Part shown: piece by piece, positions 11,625 through 20,406 of the stretch
How the letters are laid out: each line of letters opens with the position of its first letter
Numbering within the stretch: the stretch's first letter is position 1
The notes under the pieces: model-generated
Seen by the model: the letters and a program-made list of their open reading frames with translations, nothing else
What the model was told of the DNA's origin: nothing
Databases searched by the model: none
Assembly (NCBI RefSeq): GCF_003086295.3
Contig: NC_092054.1
Location: 52,807,353 to 52,871,352 of the forward strand
Direction: 5' to 3'
From: Arachis hypogaea
Lineage: Eukaryota; Streptophyta; Magnoliopsida; Fabales; Fabaceae
DNA: 64,000 nt
Program-made: the position numbers and the translations under genes

Positions 11625-12952
11625 ATCAAGAAATTCAAAAATATGAGCAAGAACTCGAAAAATGCAAGCATTGTCAGCAAATAAGGACACAGATCCAATC
11701 TCTCAAGAAGGCCATCGAAACAATGAAATCAACACAACAAGCAAAACCATCAGAGTTCAGCCAGCTAAGCGTGGTGGACAAATCAGGTGAAGAAAAAATT
11801 TCAGAAAATAAAACAATTGCTGAAATCATTAAAAAATCCACCCAAGATAAAAAATATTATGTAATTTATAATGGCCCCATGAAAGGAGTATATGATGCCT
11901 GGGAAAAAGCAGCACCATTCACACATCAATCAAGGATAATTCATAAAGGAGGGTTTCTAACACTGGAAGAGGCAAAGGAATCCTTCAGGGAATATGAAGC
12001 TCTCTATCCAGAACAAACCTTAAAAAGAGCAGATAAAGCTCCAATTCAAACCCAGAGAACAGGGATAATAAGAAACATTCCTACAAGGGTTGAAATCAAG
12101 GAAAAGAAAAAGGTCTATAGATCAAATCTCAGAGAAACCCTTAACATAGTCCTGAATTGGACTGAAGAAAAAAGGGCAATTTTGGGATATTATCCTATTG
12201 CCAAAGAACAGCTAACAAAGCTGGTTATATTCCCAGATGCTTCCCCATCTGACACCTATCAGTTTTTCCAATATGGATTAATTGATACAATTTTAATTTT
12301 TAATGATCTAAAAATTATTAGTGAGTTTCCTGCAGGATTCGTTGATGCAGTAAAGAGATTTAAAAATATGATTGACAATGTAAATCCAAGGGATATATCC
12401 CTAAAATTTACAAACAGTCAACCTATTTTTAATGAAGAAGAAGAATGCTTGGTTCCAGCACACCAAGTAATATTCATGTCCGTCTTCCCAGGAAATTTTC
12501 AACCAATTGATCAGATTCAAGATTTAACGATTTACAGTCATGAAGGAAGGTTAGCCAGCACATTAGCAAGGGTTTTTGAAAGAACTCAAAAAATAACGAA
12601 GGAATCTCACACAAGGATTAATTATAAAAGTAGAAATACTCTGCTTGTGTCCAGTAAAAGAAATGAAATTGAAGAAAGAGAGATGAGACTCTTGGTGGAA
12701 TTTGAATCAGCATTCTACAACTTATCTGGACTTTTAGAAAAGCTCCCTGAAGGGATAAAGAGGAATCTCTGCTATTTAATAAAAGACAGAGAAGACCACA
12801 AGTGCCAGCTATGTGCCTCAGAGATATCTGAAGAAAGCAATAATGAAACGGAATCAACTCACATGATGAAGGAAGGAGACAATGTATCTGAGGGTCACAT
12901 GATAAAAGAGGAGGACAGTGCATCTGAAGCATCTCTCAACATTATTGCATAG
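11600..12952 (+). CDS. Pararetroviral viroplasmin / translational transactivator (ORF VI-like)
   Basis: This is an intact frame of 450 codons starting at ATG 11600. Residues about 86-135 (KYYVIYNGPMKGVYDAW... then GGFLTLEEAKESF) match the viroplasmin fold found in caulimovirus ORF VI and at the N-terminus of eukaryotic RNase H1. Before it is a CX2C pair (residues 22-25) in a charged, probably coiled-coil segment. The C-terminal part has CYLIKDREDHKCQLC, a possible small metal-binding pair, and an acidic tail. In caulimoviruses this protein forms inclusion bodies and allows ribosomes to reinitiate on polycistronic RNA. That would fit the touching ORFs at 13344-14913. Its stop codon abuts the first TGACG box of the promoter region. 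Confidence 0.85.
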   Translation: MEFVYNALDQEIQKYEQELEKCKHCQQIRTQIQSLKKAIETMKSTQQAKPSEFSQLSVVDKSGEEKISENKTIAEIIKKSTQDKKYYVIYNGPMKGVYDAWEKAAPFTHQSRIIHKGGFLTLEEAKESFREYEALYPEQTLKRADKAPIQTQRTGIIRNIPTRVEIKEKKKVYRSNLRETLNIVLNWTEEKRAILGYYPIAKEQLTKLVIFPDASPSDTYQFFQYGLIDTILIFNDLKIISEFPAGFVDAVKRFKNMIDNVNPRDISLKFTNSQPIFNEEEECLVPAHQVIFMSVFPGNFQPIDQIQDLTIYSHEGRLASTLARVFERTQKITKESHTRINYKSRNTLLVSSKRNEIEEREMRLLVEFESAFYNLSGLLEKLPEGIKRNLCYLIKDREDHKCQLCASEISEESNNETESTHMMKEGDNVSEGHMIKEEDSASEASLNIIA

Positions 12953-13110
12953 TGACGTAAGCACTTAGGTCATAGAGCACCAACAATGTAGCTGGTGCAA
13001 AAGAACAAAGAATGACGTAAGCAATGACGTCATAAGAAGGGTAAGGATGGGAATTGTCCATCAAACCCAACTATTATAAATAGGTTGCTTAGGCAATTGT
13101 AGAATCATCA
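12953..13110 (+). promoter_or_regulatory. 35S-like pregenomic RNA promoter with as-1 element and TATA box
   Basis: Two TGACG motifs at 13013 and 13025 are spaced 12 bp apart, exactly as in the as-1 element of the cauliflower mosaic virus 35S promoter. The second extends to a full TGACGTCA. A further TGACGTAA lies at 12953. TATAAATA follows at 13075-13082, 43 bp after as-1, so transcription should start near 13105. as-1 elements bind TGA-class bZIP factors and respond to salicylate, auxin and stress. The placement between the transactivator and movement genes is where caulimovirids keep the pregenomic promoter. Confidence 0.85.
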
Positions 13111-13291
13111 GACAATAGAAAGCAGGAGGCTAAGAGTACTCATATGCTAGGAGAGCAAGGAGGAAGCTGCCAAGGCGATTCTATAGTCTGAAGAAGAATT
13201 CCCTTAGGAAAAATAATTCTAAACTCCCCTCTGGAGTTAGCATCTACAATCTCTCCTTTGGAGATAAAAACACCTTATATAAAATATACTA

Positions 13292-13297
13292 AATAAA
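13292..13297 (+). terminator. Pararetroviral polyadenylation signal AATAAA
   Basis: AATAAA lies about 185 nt downstream of the predicted start site, inside the leader. In caulimovirids the signal is bypassed once on the circular genome and used on the second pass, giving a terminally redundant pregenomic RNA. The spacing here matches that arrangement. Confidence 0.7.
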
Positions 13298-13343
13298 GGA
13301 AGTTTTTCTCCAGAAAGGTACATCTTCATCTTACCTTTAAATT

Positions 13344-14261
13344 ATGAATTATTTAGAAAGTTTGGAATTAACAGAAGAATCTGATTATTATAGATTAACT
13401 GCCTTATTAGATAATGAAAAACAGGATGTTCTAAAAACGGAATTAAATCTCAAATCAAATGAAAACTTTAATAAACAAAATCTCTTAAAAGAAGTTTTTA
13501 ATAGGAAAAATATAATATACTATGGAAAAATTCAACTTGAAGCCCCTATAAAGATAAAATCCGCCAATGGAGAACTTGAAATAGCTTTGATAAATGATGA
13601 AGAATTGAGTAAACAGATTGAGAAAATTAAGGATCAACAAAAAAGATCTAAAATTGGATGGATTCATATTAGTACTATACAAGTCTTAATCAAATCTACA
13701 TATATGAAAGGAATTAATTCACCAATAAGCTTAGCAATCTGTGACAAAAGAATTACTGATGATCCAATAGATCAAATAATTGGAATTGTTCATGGAAACT
13801 TGGCAAACGTAAATGTTAAATTCAATGCTCATCTTGGATATGCTATACCTTTATCAACTGAAAATCTTGGTAGATCTATAAGTTTAGCTTATAAATTTCA
13901 CAGAAAGAATCTAATGGAACAAGACGATGAACCATTTTCAATTACATATGCAATAAATTATGCTTTAACAAATAGCCATCATAGTATAATATTTAAAAAC
14001 AGAGAAAGAATTTATGTCGATGAATTATTTCAGAAAATTGTAAAAACAGAAATACCAAAATATAAAGCTATTGAAAACCCAGTTCTATTATTAAAAGAAC
14101 CATCAGGAAAATTAGTTTTATCGAATTTCCAAATAAGAGAATCTAAAATTAATAGCCCTTTAAGTTTATCTAAGTTAAAAATTAAAGAAGAAAATTCTGA
14201 AATAAAAGAATTAACAAAAAAGGTCGAAAAGTTAAATGAAACCCTAAACACTAAATTATGA
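13344..14261 (+). CDS. Pararetroviral movement protein (30K superfamily)
   Basis: This is an intact frame of 305 codons from ATG 13344, the first long ORF after the promoter. The central block NSPISLAICDKRI...DQIIGIVHGNL..VNVKFNAHLGYAIPL carries the conserved aspartate and the beta-rich core of caulimovirid movement proteins. The C-terminus ends in a lysine/glutamate-rich coiled-coil-like tail. In relatives it forms tubules through plasmodesmata. It ends in ATGA, overlapping the start of the next ORF by 4 nt. Assignment is by these motifs and by position. Confidence 0.82.
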   Translation: MNYLESLELTEESDYYRLTALLDNEKQDVLKTELNLKSNENFNKQNLLKEVFNRKNIIYYGKIQLEAPIKIKSANGELEIALINDEELSKQIEKIKDQQKRSKIGWIHISTIQVLIKSTYMKGINSPISLAICDKRITDDPIDQIIGIVHGNLANVNVKFNAHLGYAIPLSTENLGRSISLAYKFHRKNLMEQDDEPFSITYAINYALTNSHHSIIFKNRERIYVDELFQKIVKTEIPKYKAIENPVLLLKEPSGKLVLSNFQIRESKINSPLSLSKLKIKEENSEIKELTKKVEKLNETLNTKL

Positions 14262-14494
14262 CAATAAATAAAGAAGAAATATATGTAACTTATAAAGACA
14301 AGAAACAAGAGCTCTTTGAAAGAGAAAATCGTTTAAATTATTTACAGTTTTCTGGAATAAATCAAAGGGCATTTGAAGCTCTAAAAATAATTTATGACAA
14401 GTTGAAAAGAGAAGTTGAAGAGCTAGAGAAATTAATAGAATCTCTGGAAAATAGTGATGAATCGATGATAGAGTTTGCAGAAATTCTAAAATAA
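14258..14494 (+). CDS. Small pararetroviral ORF (78 codons), function unknown
   Basis: The ATG at 14258 overlaps the movement gene stop (ATGA). The product is highly charged, with heptad-like leucines (LKREVEELEKLIESLEN), suggesting a coiled coil. In caulimoviruses small ORFs between the movement and coat genes encode aphid-transmission or virion-associated proteins with coiled coils. Nothing here identifies which, if either, this is. Confidence 0.6.
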   Translation: MTINKEEIYVTYKDKKQELFERENRLNYLQFSGINQRAFEALKIIYDKLKREVEELEKLIESLENSDESMIEFAEILK

Positions 14495-14685
14495 TGAAGC
14501 ATAAAAAGATTGAAAAACCAGAAAATAAAATAAAAAGAAAAAGGGCGGAAAAATTAAAAAGTAAAATAAAGGAATATAAAAGGGAACTAAATAATCTTCG
14601 GACCGAAATTGATGACCTTATAATAAAAAGGATAGAAATAAGAATAAATATAAACAAGTTGGAATTAAACTTAAAAAATTTATAA
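14494..14685 (+). CDS. Small pararetroviral ORF (63 codons), function unknown
   Basis: It starts within TAATG, sharing one base with the preceding stop codon. The product is very basic and rich in Lys, Glu and Arg with regular leucines and isoleucines, so probably a helical coiled coil. No enzyme motif or membrane segment is seen. The tight junction argues that it is translated by reinitiation rather than being a chance frame. Confidence 0.55.
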   Translation: MKHKKIEKPENKIKRKRAEKLKSKIKEYKRELNNLRTEIDDLIIKRIEIRININKLELNLKNL

Positions 14686-14913
14686 ATGCCTGGAAAACCA
14701 TATTATAACTTAAAAGAATTAAAACTGTTAAAAGAAAAAATGGAGAATGAAGTTGAAAAATTAAAAAGATATTTAGAAACAACAGAAAGTGTAGAAATAA
14801 AAGAAGTTCTTGAGGATTTGAGAAATTATATTAAAGAAAAAGACAAACAGATAAAAGATTTTATATACAATAATCCATGCAAAAAAGAATATTATAAACT
14901 AAAACAAGATTGA
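14686..14913 (+). CDS. Small pararetroviral ORF (75 codons), function unknown
   Basis: Its ATG follows the previous stop with no gap (TAAATG). The product has heptad spacing (ELKLLKEKMENEVEKLKRYLE) and a possible second helix. It could be the counterpart of the virion-associated coiled-coil protein of caulimoviruses, but that is inference from size, position and coiled-coil character only. A gap of 69 nt follows before the next ATG. Confidence 0.55.
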   Translation: MPGKPYYNLKELKLLKEKMENEVEKLKRYLETTESVEIKEVLEDLRNYIKEKDKQIKDFIYNNPCKKEYYKLKQD

Positions 14914-14982
14914 AAAACTATAAAAATCAGAATTATAAATTAAGGACTAATAATAAATAATCACACAAGAAAAATAATAGAA

Positions 14983-15243
14983 ATGGTCAATACTTTAGAT
15001 TATAAATTCGCACCACCAATTGAATCTATACAAATTATAATCTTATTTGAGGTAAAATATGAAGAATTAATTTCGAAAAAGAAAGAAAAGTCGAATGTTA
15101 AAAAACCAAAAAAAATTGGTATCAGAGTCAAGTTAACGATTAAGGGTAACACTTTTTCTCTAAGCAACACTTTTAGTGATACGCTTTTAAATAAAAAAAA
15201 ACAAGAATATGTAAATCTGTACCAAAATGCATCTGTACACTAG
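14983..15243 (+). CDS. Small ORF (86 codons) containing the viral primer-binding site
   Basis: The frame starts at ATG 14983 and runs to TAG 15241-15243. It has no family motif that I recognise. The tRNA-Met primer-binding site falls inside it, at 15117-15128. In a circularised genome it would lie directly upstream of the coat gene. The reading frame after the primer-binding site may be truncated by the integration junction, so the true C-terminus is uncertain. Confidence 0.45.
   Translation: MVNTLDYKFAPPIESIQIIILFEVKYEELISKKKEKSNVKKPKKIGIRVKLTIKGNTFSLSNTFSDTLLNKKKQEYVNLYQNASVH
15117..15128 (+). promoter_or_regulatory. Pararetroviral tRNA-Met primer-binding site
   Basis: TGGTATCAGAGT matches the canonical TGGTATCAGAGC, complementary to the 3' end of initiator tRNA-Met, at 11 of 12 positions. 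It primes minus-strand DNA in caulimovirids. Its place about 2.0 kb downstream of the TATA box, beyond the movement gene and inside an ORF, is unusual outside soymovirus-like genomes. Confidence 0.75.
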
Positions 15244-15867
15244 ATGGACCCTATTTCTAAGGGCTATGATTTGACGTGCATGTATATATTATGCATTTTC
15301 TTTTCCTACAGGAGACAACAAAATGAGTAGTAATTAATTAAGTTGTAGGATTTTAATTTGTTTTACAAGTCAAATGAGGATTTAATAAGATCCTCAAGAT
15401 TTGGCTATAACGATAAAATCCTCTCGTGAATGAAGATTTCAAAGGTTCTTTTTTAGATGAGAATTTATTTTTATTTGATAAATTCTGGTAAATTATATTA
15501 ATATATGAACTTTATTTCGTAGACATTTGAGAAACTTTTGCTTGCAGGAATAAAATATTCTTGCTTGAAGAGTAAGAAAAAATGAATATAATATATAGAG
15601 ACATTTAGGAAGAATTTATTGTAAGTTGTAACAGTTGTTGTACTTATATATTAAGAAAAAAATTAATATTTAATACCAATTTTTTAACCAAACAAATCCA
15701 ACCAAGTCGATTACATTCATGCGCATATATTTTTCTTCTTCTTCTTCTTCTTCTTCTTCTTCCTTATTTTTCTCTTTCGTTATCATCATCATCACCAACA
15801 CCACCACCTCCTCTTTATCTTCCTCTTCTTCCTTCTTTTCTCATTGGAATTTTTTCTCCTCATTCGC
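15244..15867. other. Spacer between the virus and the first CACTA element
   Basis: Mostly AT-rich DNA with no gene seen. At 15729-15762 there is a (TTC)n run, followed by CAT/CCA-rich low-complexity sequence. Similar TC/ATC-rich low-complexity DNA resumes just after the CACTA element at 20600, consistent with the element having landed in such a tract. Confidence 0.5.
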
Positions 15868-16448
15868 CACTACAAGAGACACGCCGAATAGCGGCAGTTC
15901 TTTTCGGAATTTGCGGCAGTTTTTAACCGTTGCGAAACGAAATTCCAGCGGTTCCACAAGCGTTGCCTATTAGGGGGTGGAGATTTGATTTTGCGACGGT
16001 TTTGAGAAACCGCTGACACAACCGCAACAAATCAAATAATTGATTTTGCGGCAGTTTTAGAACCGCCACTATTCGGTCATTGGATTTTAAAAATAAAATC
16101 TGCGGCAGTTTTGAGCTGCCACAGATTTATGTGAGTTTTTTTAAAAGAATGCGACATGATTATATCACATACAAAGCGAATGTAAATAACTTGCTAGCAT
16201 AACCTTCCCTTATAATAAAAAACAAGATTATATCACTAGTTCATGCACATGAATAAATTCATGAAGCCATTTCACAATTTAAGACAAAATAAAACTTTTG
16301 ACAAAGAATAAAAAAAACATACTTTAACCTCTTTTATCATGATTCCTTGTTCTAACTGCAAAGCAAAATATTGCAGTTATTAGCTAAACTACTTAATAAT
16401 GCTTGTTGAACTCATCTCACATTCCAATTTAGACTTCTTCTCTCGGCT

Positions 16449-17281
16449 TCATTGTTCTTCATTGGTTGTTGACTCCATTTCAAGTTCCATACATTGGTGA
16501 GACTGTTGTTGGTTCTCAGGAATCAAAGAATGCATGTTGAACTTGCGTTGAGTCCCCCCCATTACTCTATGCTGTTGGCTGCTGAAACCATCTTCATTAA
16601 CACAAGCTCTCTCATTTTCAGTACTAGGGTGATTGTTGTTGTTGTTCTTGTTGGCACCTGTTGTGCCTTTTGTTTTAAGCATGTGTATTTCCTCAACCAT
16701 TGGCTTTCACATTTGAACTCGAGCATTTATGAACCAATTCGATACCTACATTAATCAGTTTATTACATATTTAGAGTGTCTTCTGTTAGTAAAAACTAAA
16801 GAGAAATGTTTCTTGTACTCATTTTTCGTTACATAGTAACAAGTATTTATACTGACTGGTCCAATTCCTTTGCATGGGATGAAAATTGAAAATAAAAATT
16901 CTTACTTTATGATACTGTTTAAAGCTATCATATGATGAAATAGACCTCCTTTCAAAAAAGCTACATATGAACATTGTAGATTACAAATTCAATGAACTGA
17001 ATATATAAAAAGACTAACAAATAAAATGATGAATTTGAAAGGAATAATCCCCTACCTGGTTTCGTGAAAGACCTTTTTGTGTTGCCAACATGTGTTTATC
17101 TGTGTCTATGGGGTAACTGAAATGAAATTCAAAAAAAAAAATAAATAATAAAACACTGTAACAAAAATTCAATGTCCTTTTATTTCTTTTTCTAATAGAA
17201 TGAAAGAAAAGTCAAAGGAGAGAAACAGAGAAACAAAGAGGAACATACAGATGAAGAAAATGCTCGAATAACCATGCTTTG
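16449..17281 (-). pseudogene. Captured fragment of a BEL1-like (TALE) homeodomain gene
   Basis: Three exons are visible on the minus strand. About 17281-17249 encodes AWLFEHFLH and ends at a GT donor. 17116-17056, a 61-bp exon, encodes YPIDTDKHMLATQKGLSRNQ, bounded by AG and GT. 16745-16449 starts after AG and encodes VSNWFINARVQM, a stop, then KPMVEEIHML and an N-rich tail. Together these are the PYP loop, helix 2 and recognition helix of a BELL homeodomain with its intron positions. The tryptophan normally before KPMVEE is replaced by TGA, so the copy is dead. BELL proteins pair with KNOX factors in meristem development. The copy came from genomic DNA, because the introns remain. Confidence 0.85.
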
Positions 17282-18442
17282 TGGGGATACATCAACTTGG
17301 ACAAACAAGAAGACTCATAGCTGAATGTTGATACATGGAAATAATCCACAAATTAAATGCACATCACTTAGTTTATCAGTTAATGACACATTTTATTTAT
17401 ATTCTCATAGGAAATGTAATTTATTGGGGAGAATGAAAGATTCATGAAATTAGTAACTTTACTACAAACACATTTTTCAAGTATTAAAGAATAGAAATAC
17501 TAAAGACATCCATCCAAAATTGAGCTGCCAAGCTTGGGCATACTATATTACACATTTTTCAACTTGGGCATACTATATTGTTTTTTGTCAACATGCAGAG
17601 AGATATTCAATTGAGCTGCCAAACTTTAAAACAAATAAGTAGTAAATCAAGCAAATTTTCACTGCGAAAATTTATGATATATGATTTTGACATCTAACTA
17701 AAAGAAAGGGAGATTCATCTAACGGAATAAGGAAACAAACATTGGAACACCTATGAATGGTTGAACAATGAACATGTTATAGAACACAATTAGTCTATGC
17801 ACTAAGAATATATAACCAAGGATAATTCGTTTAGTTTATGTTCAACTAGATTTGTCATGTTTCACAATAAACGGTCATATCTCTCTTTCTCTCTCTGGCT
17901 TCTTGGTGTCTTGTAATTTATAACATCAAATACAAACACCAGAGCATGATGATAATATATAAAACCAATTCATTGTTAGGATTATTGGACCTTACCAGTT
18001 TTCTCTTTCATTCTTCTACATCAAATTTGCCAAGGGTGGAAAAATCAAAGTCTTTGGCACATTATTTATCTATTTATTTTAAAAAAAAAAGACAAGACAA
18101 GAGCCACAATTCAACAAGAAACAACATATTAATACAATTATAGAAAGGAACACCCTTTTATATTCCACAAGGGAGGAACAAAATGATGCAACTCTAAACC
18201 AAAATAAAAATCATGAAAAAAAAAGCTGAGAAAAAGTAAGATAAATTGATTCAGATATTAAGAAAAATGATGCAATTATGCACCCCAAAATTCAATATTT
18301 GTTAAATGCTATATAGCAGATAGTGCAGTAAAAGCAAGAGGCTTTTTTTCCATTTTTGACAAACAATATGCCCAAATGAAAAAGATAATAAAATAAATCA
18401 TATAAAAGCAAGTGAATCATGTTAAAGGGAGTGAAAACCAAC

Positions 18443-18676
18443 CTCCTTTTGCATGAAAAGGAGCCTTGCCTTCTTTTGTTGGTAATCTGGCCGAGGAGAT
18501 AGACAAGAACCACTCTCGGTTCTCCAATCTGCTTTATTCTCATTTGCACCATGGAACATCGAAGATGAAGAACCTGAATTGCTACCTTCTTTTGCTGTAG
18601 CCTCAGTTTGATTATCGACAATGATAACATCAGGTGAAAATAGGGCATGTTTGCGAGATAAATTTTTGGAGGCTAA
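18443..18676 (-). pseudogene. Captured exon of an unidentified host gene
   Basis: On the minus strand an open frame of about 75 codons reads from LASKNLSRKHALFSPDVIIV through a serine- and glycine-rich stretch to RPDYQQKKARLLFMQKE. It is then followed by GTTGG, a plausible splice donor. Codon texture is that of a real protein, unlike the surrounding DNA. I do not recognise the family. It lies between the BEL1-like and RPN5 fragments inside the same transposon. Confidence 0.45.
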
Positions 18677-19275
18677 ACAAAGGAAGTGAAAAGTTTAAAT
18701 TTAAACCCTTACCTCTTCGAAATTGAAACAGGAGAACAAAGGTTTCAGATAAATTTATTTACTTCTACTTAACATTCTTTTGAGGTCTTCTCTTAACCCA
18801 ATTAAAGATGAGGCATAATCTAAATCAAAATTAATCAAATATATAGAGAAATACGTTTGGTTTAATTTACAAGAGGAGAGGTAAGTAGTCTACTTGTGGG
18901 TTTTAGTTCCTAATTGCTGTTAATTGGCTATCTGTTTTTGTTCCCTTTGAGATGCACTAGCAGGCATGAGAAAAATAGTCTTAGTCTTAGCTGCTGCCTA
19001 TAAATACTAGTTGATTAGTTAGTTTTAGTTTTGGTCATTCTATTAGATCAGTTAGAATAGGAGAGGAAGAACTCCCTCCATAGTTGGTAGTTCCAACAGT
19101 GTGGTCCAATAAAGGATTGTGATTTGCAATCCCTCATTTATCAATAAAGCCTACCGATTCTGTTACTACCTGATCCTATCAAAACCACATCAAGATTCAA
19201 AACATCGCCCAGTAACAAATTTCTATTTAGATTGAACAAGCTAAGCAACATAACGGAAAGTATTGATTAATTTAC

Positions 19276-19821
19276 CGAATCATTAATTCGTAATAGATCC
19301 GCTTCAACTTTGGTAGAGATGGTATATCAGCAGGAGCTTCTTCAACAACATTATCACCTTCTTTAGGTTTTTTCTTTTCCTTTGAAGCATCAGCATCAAA
19401 TACTCTCGTACTAATTTTTCTTGAAAGTATTTGTGCACGAACATAATCTTGACGGTCTAGGCACAAACGAACCTGCACAATTTAATGCAAGAAATTCCTT
19501 ATTCCACAGCTAAAATGCAACATCAAATTATGGCAGATGCTGTCATCTCTAAAGGAAATAGAATGATGTCTCATACTTGTTCAAGAACGAAAGCAATTTT
19601 CTCAGTTTTTGCCATGGCACCAAAAGTTTCCACCTGTTATAAAGGGCCATTACATGAGTCAACTGACTACTAATTGCATAATAAAAATTATCACAACATT
19701 CAGTATCCACACCAACCGTAATTTCTTGCATCAAATCAACAGCTTCAGCTATAAGCCCTTGTTCCTCCTTAATCTTGGCAAGTTTCTTGGCCAATCGAGC
19801 TCTCTCAATCTCAACATATAT
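19276..19821 (-). pseudogene. RPN5: Captured fragment of 26S proteasome subunit RPN5
   Basis: Three minus-strand exons are spliced as in the plant gene. About 19821-19718 encodes [20 protein letters not shown]...AVDLMQEIT. 19633-19577 (57 bp) encodes [19 protein letters not shown] between AG and GT. 19472-19276 encodes [20 protein letters not shown] through [20 protein letters not shown] to [11 protein letters not shown]5 (PSMD12) is a PCI-domain lid subunit of the 26S proteasome. Only an interior slice is present, with no start, no PCI domain and no stop context, so it cannot encode a working subunit. The reading frames are undamaged, which suggests recent capture. Confidence 0.9.
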
Positions 19822-20349
19822 CTAATAAATGATACAAATGTCATATGTACATATCACTCAAGCTCAACAACAGATTTTGCTTCACCGTCTTTTGTTTTGT
19901 GTTCTTGGCAAGAACCAAAAAAAGTGTAAATTGAAACCAAATAAAAAAGCAAAAGGGATGGATTTGTAACCAAATAATAGAGAAGGAAATCTGAACCAAG
20001 TTAAATAAAGGCATAATCTCAACCAAGTGGCACATGAGTAGCGAGCAGATCTGGGACAGAAGCATCATTTGGAATGCATAAGTGGGCGCTTCTCCTCCGG
20101 TAAAAACATGAAAAACTAGATAAAAAAGAAACAATAAGCGAATTACCAAATAAATAAAGAAAGGCAGAAGGAGAAGACCTTGTGATGGGTGCTGGTAGAG
20201 CTGATAGAGGTTGGAGGCGACACTGGCAGGACGCTCATGCACAGCTTAGAGGAGACGGCGAGTAGACCTGGCAGAGCAGAGAAAGCAGAGGAGCAAGGCG
20301 TACAGAGAACACCGTTGAGAGATCTCGAGACCGCAGCAAAGACAATGAT

Positions 20350-20369
20350 GGAAGAGAGAGAGAGAGAGG

Positions 20370-20404
<35 letters not shown>
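20350..20404. repeat. (GA)n microsatellite
   Basis: A run of GA dinucleotides with a few interruptions (GGGAG, GAAAG), inside the right part of the CACTA element. The ORFs over it on both strands are low-complexity artefacts. Confidence 0.9.

Positions 20405-20406
<2 letters not shown>

Larger units (their letters stand above)
7800..15243 (+). mobile_element. Endogenous pararetrovirus (Caulimoviridae), nearly full length
   Basis: A 7.4-kb AT-rich block encodes, on one strand and with short overlaps, every core caulimovirid function: coat protein with zinc knuckle, aspartic protease-RT-RNase H, viroplasmin/transactivator, 35S-like promoter plus polyadenylation signal, and movement protein. 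It also has three tiny ORFs and a tRNA-Met primer-binding site. There are no LTRs and no integrase, as expected. Starting from the promoter, the order is movement protein, small ORFs, primer-binding site, coat, polymerase, transactivator. This is one circular genome linearised near the primer-binding site. Separate MP, CP and Pol genes exclude the single-polyprotein petuvirus and florendovirus plan. The position of the primer-binding site recalls soymoviruses, one of which (peanut chlorotic streak virus) infects peanut. The exact ends are uncertain, and no target duplication was found. Confidence 0.9.

Noticed and set aside
7800..15243. Terminal redundancy between the two ends of the virus copy (ACACTTTT-containing stretches near 7835 and 15150)
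   Set aside because: The resemblance is short and AT-rich and does not extend into an alignable repeat.
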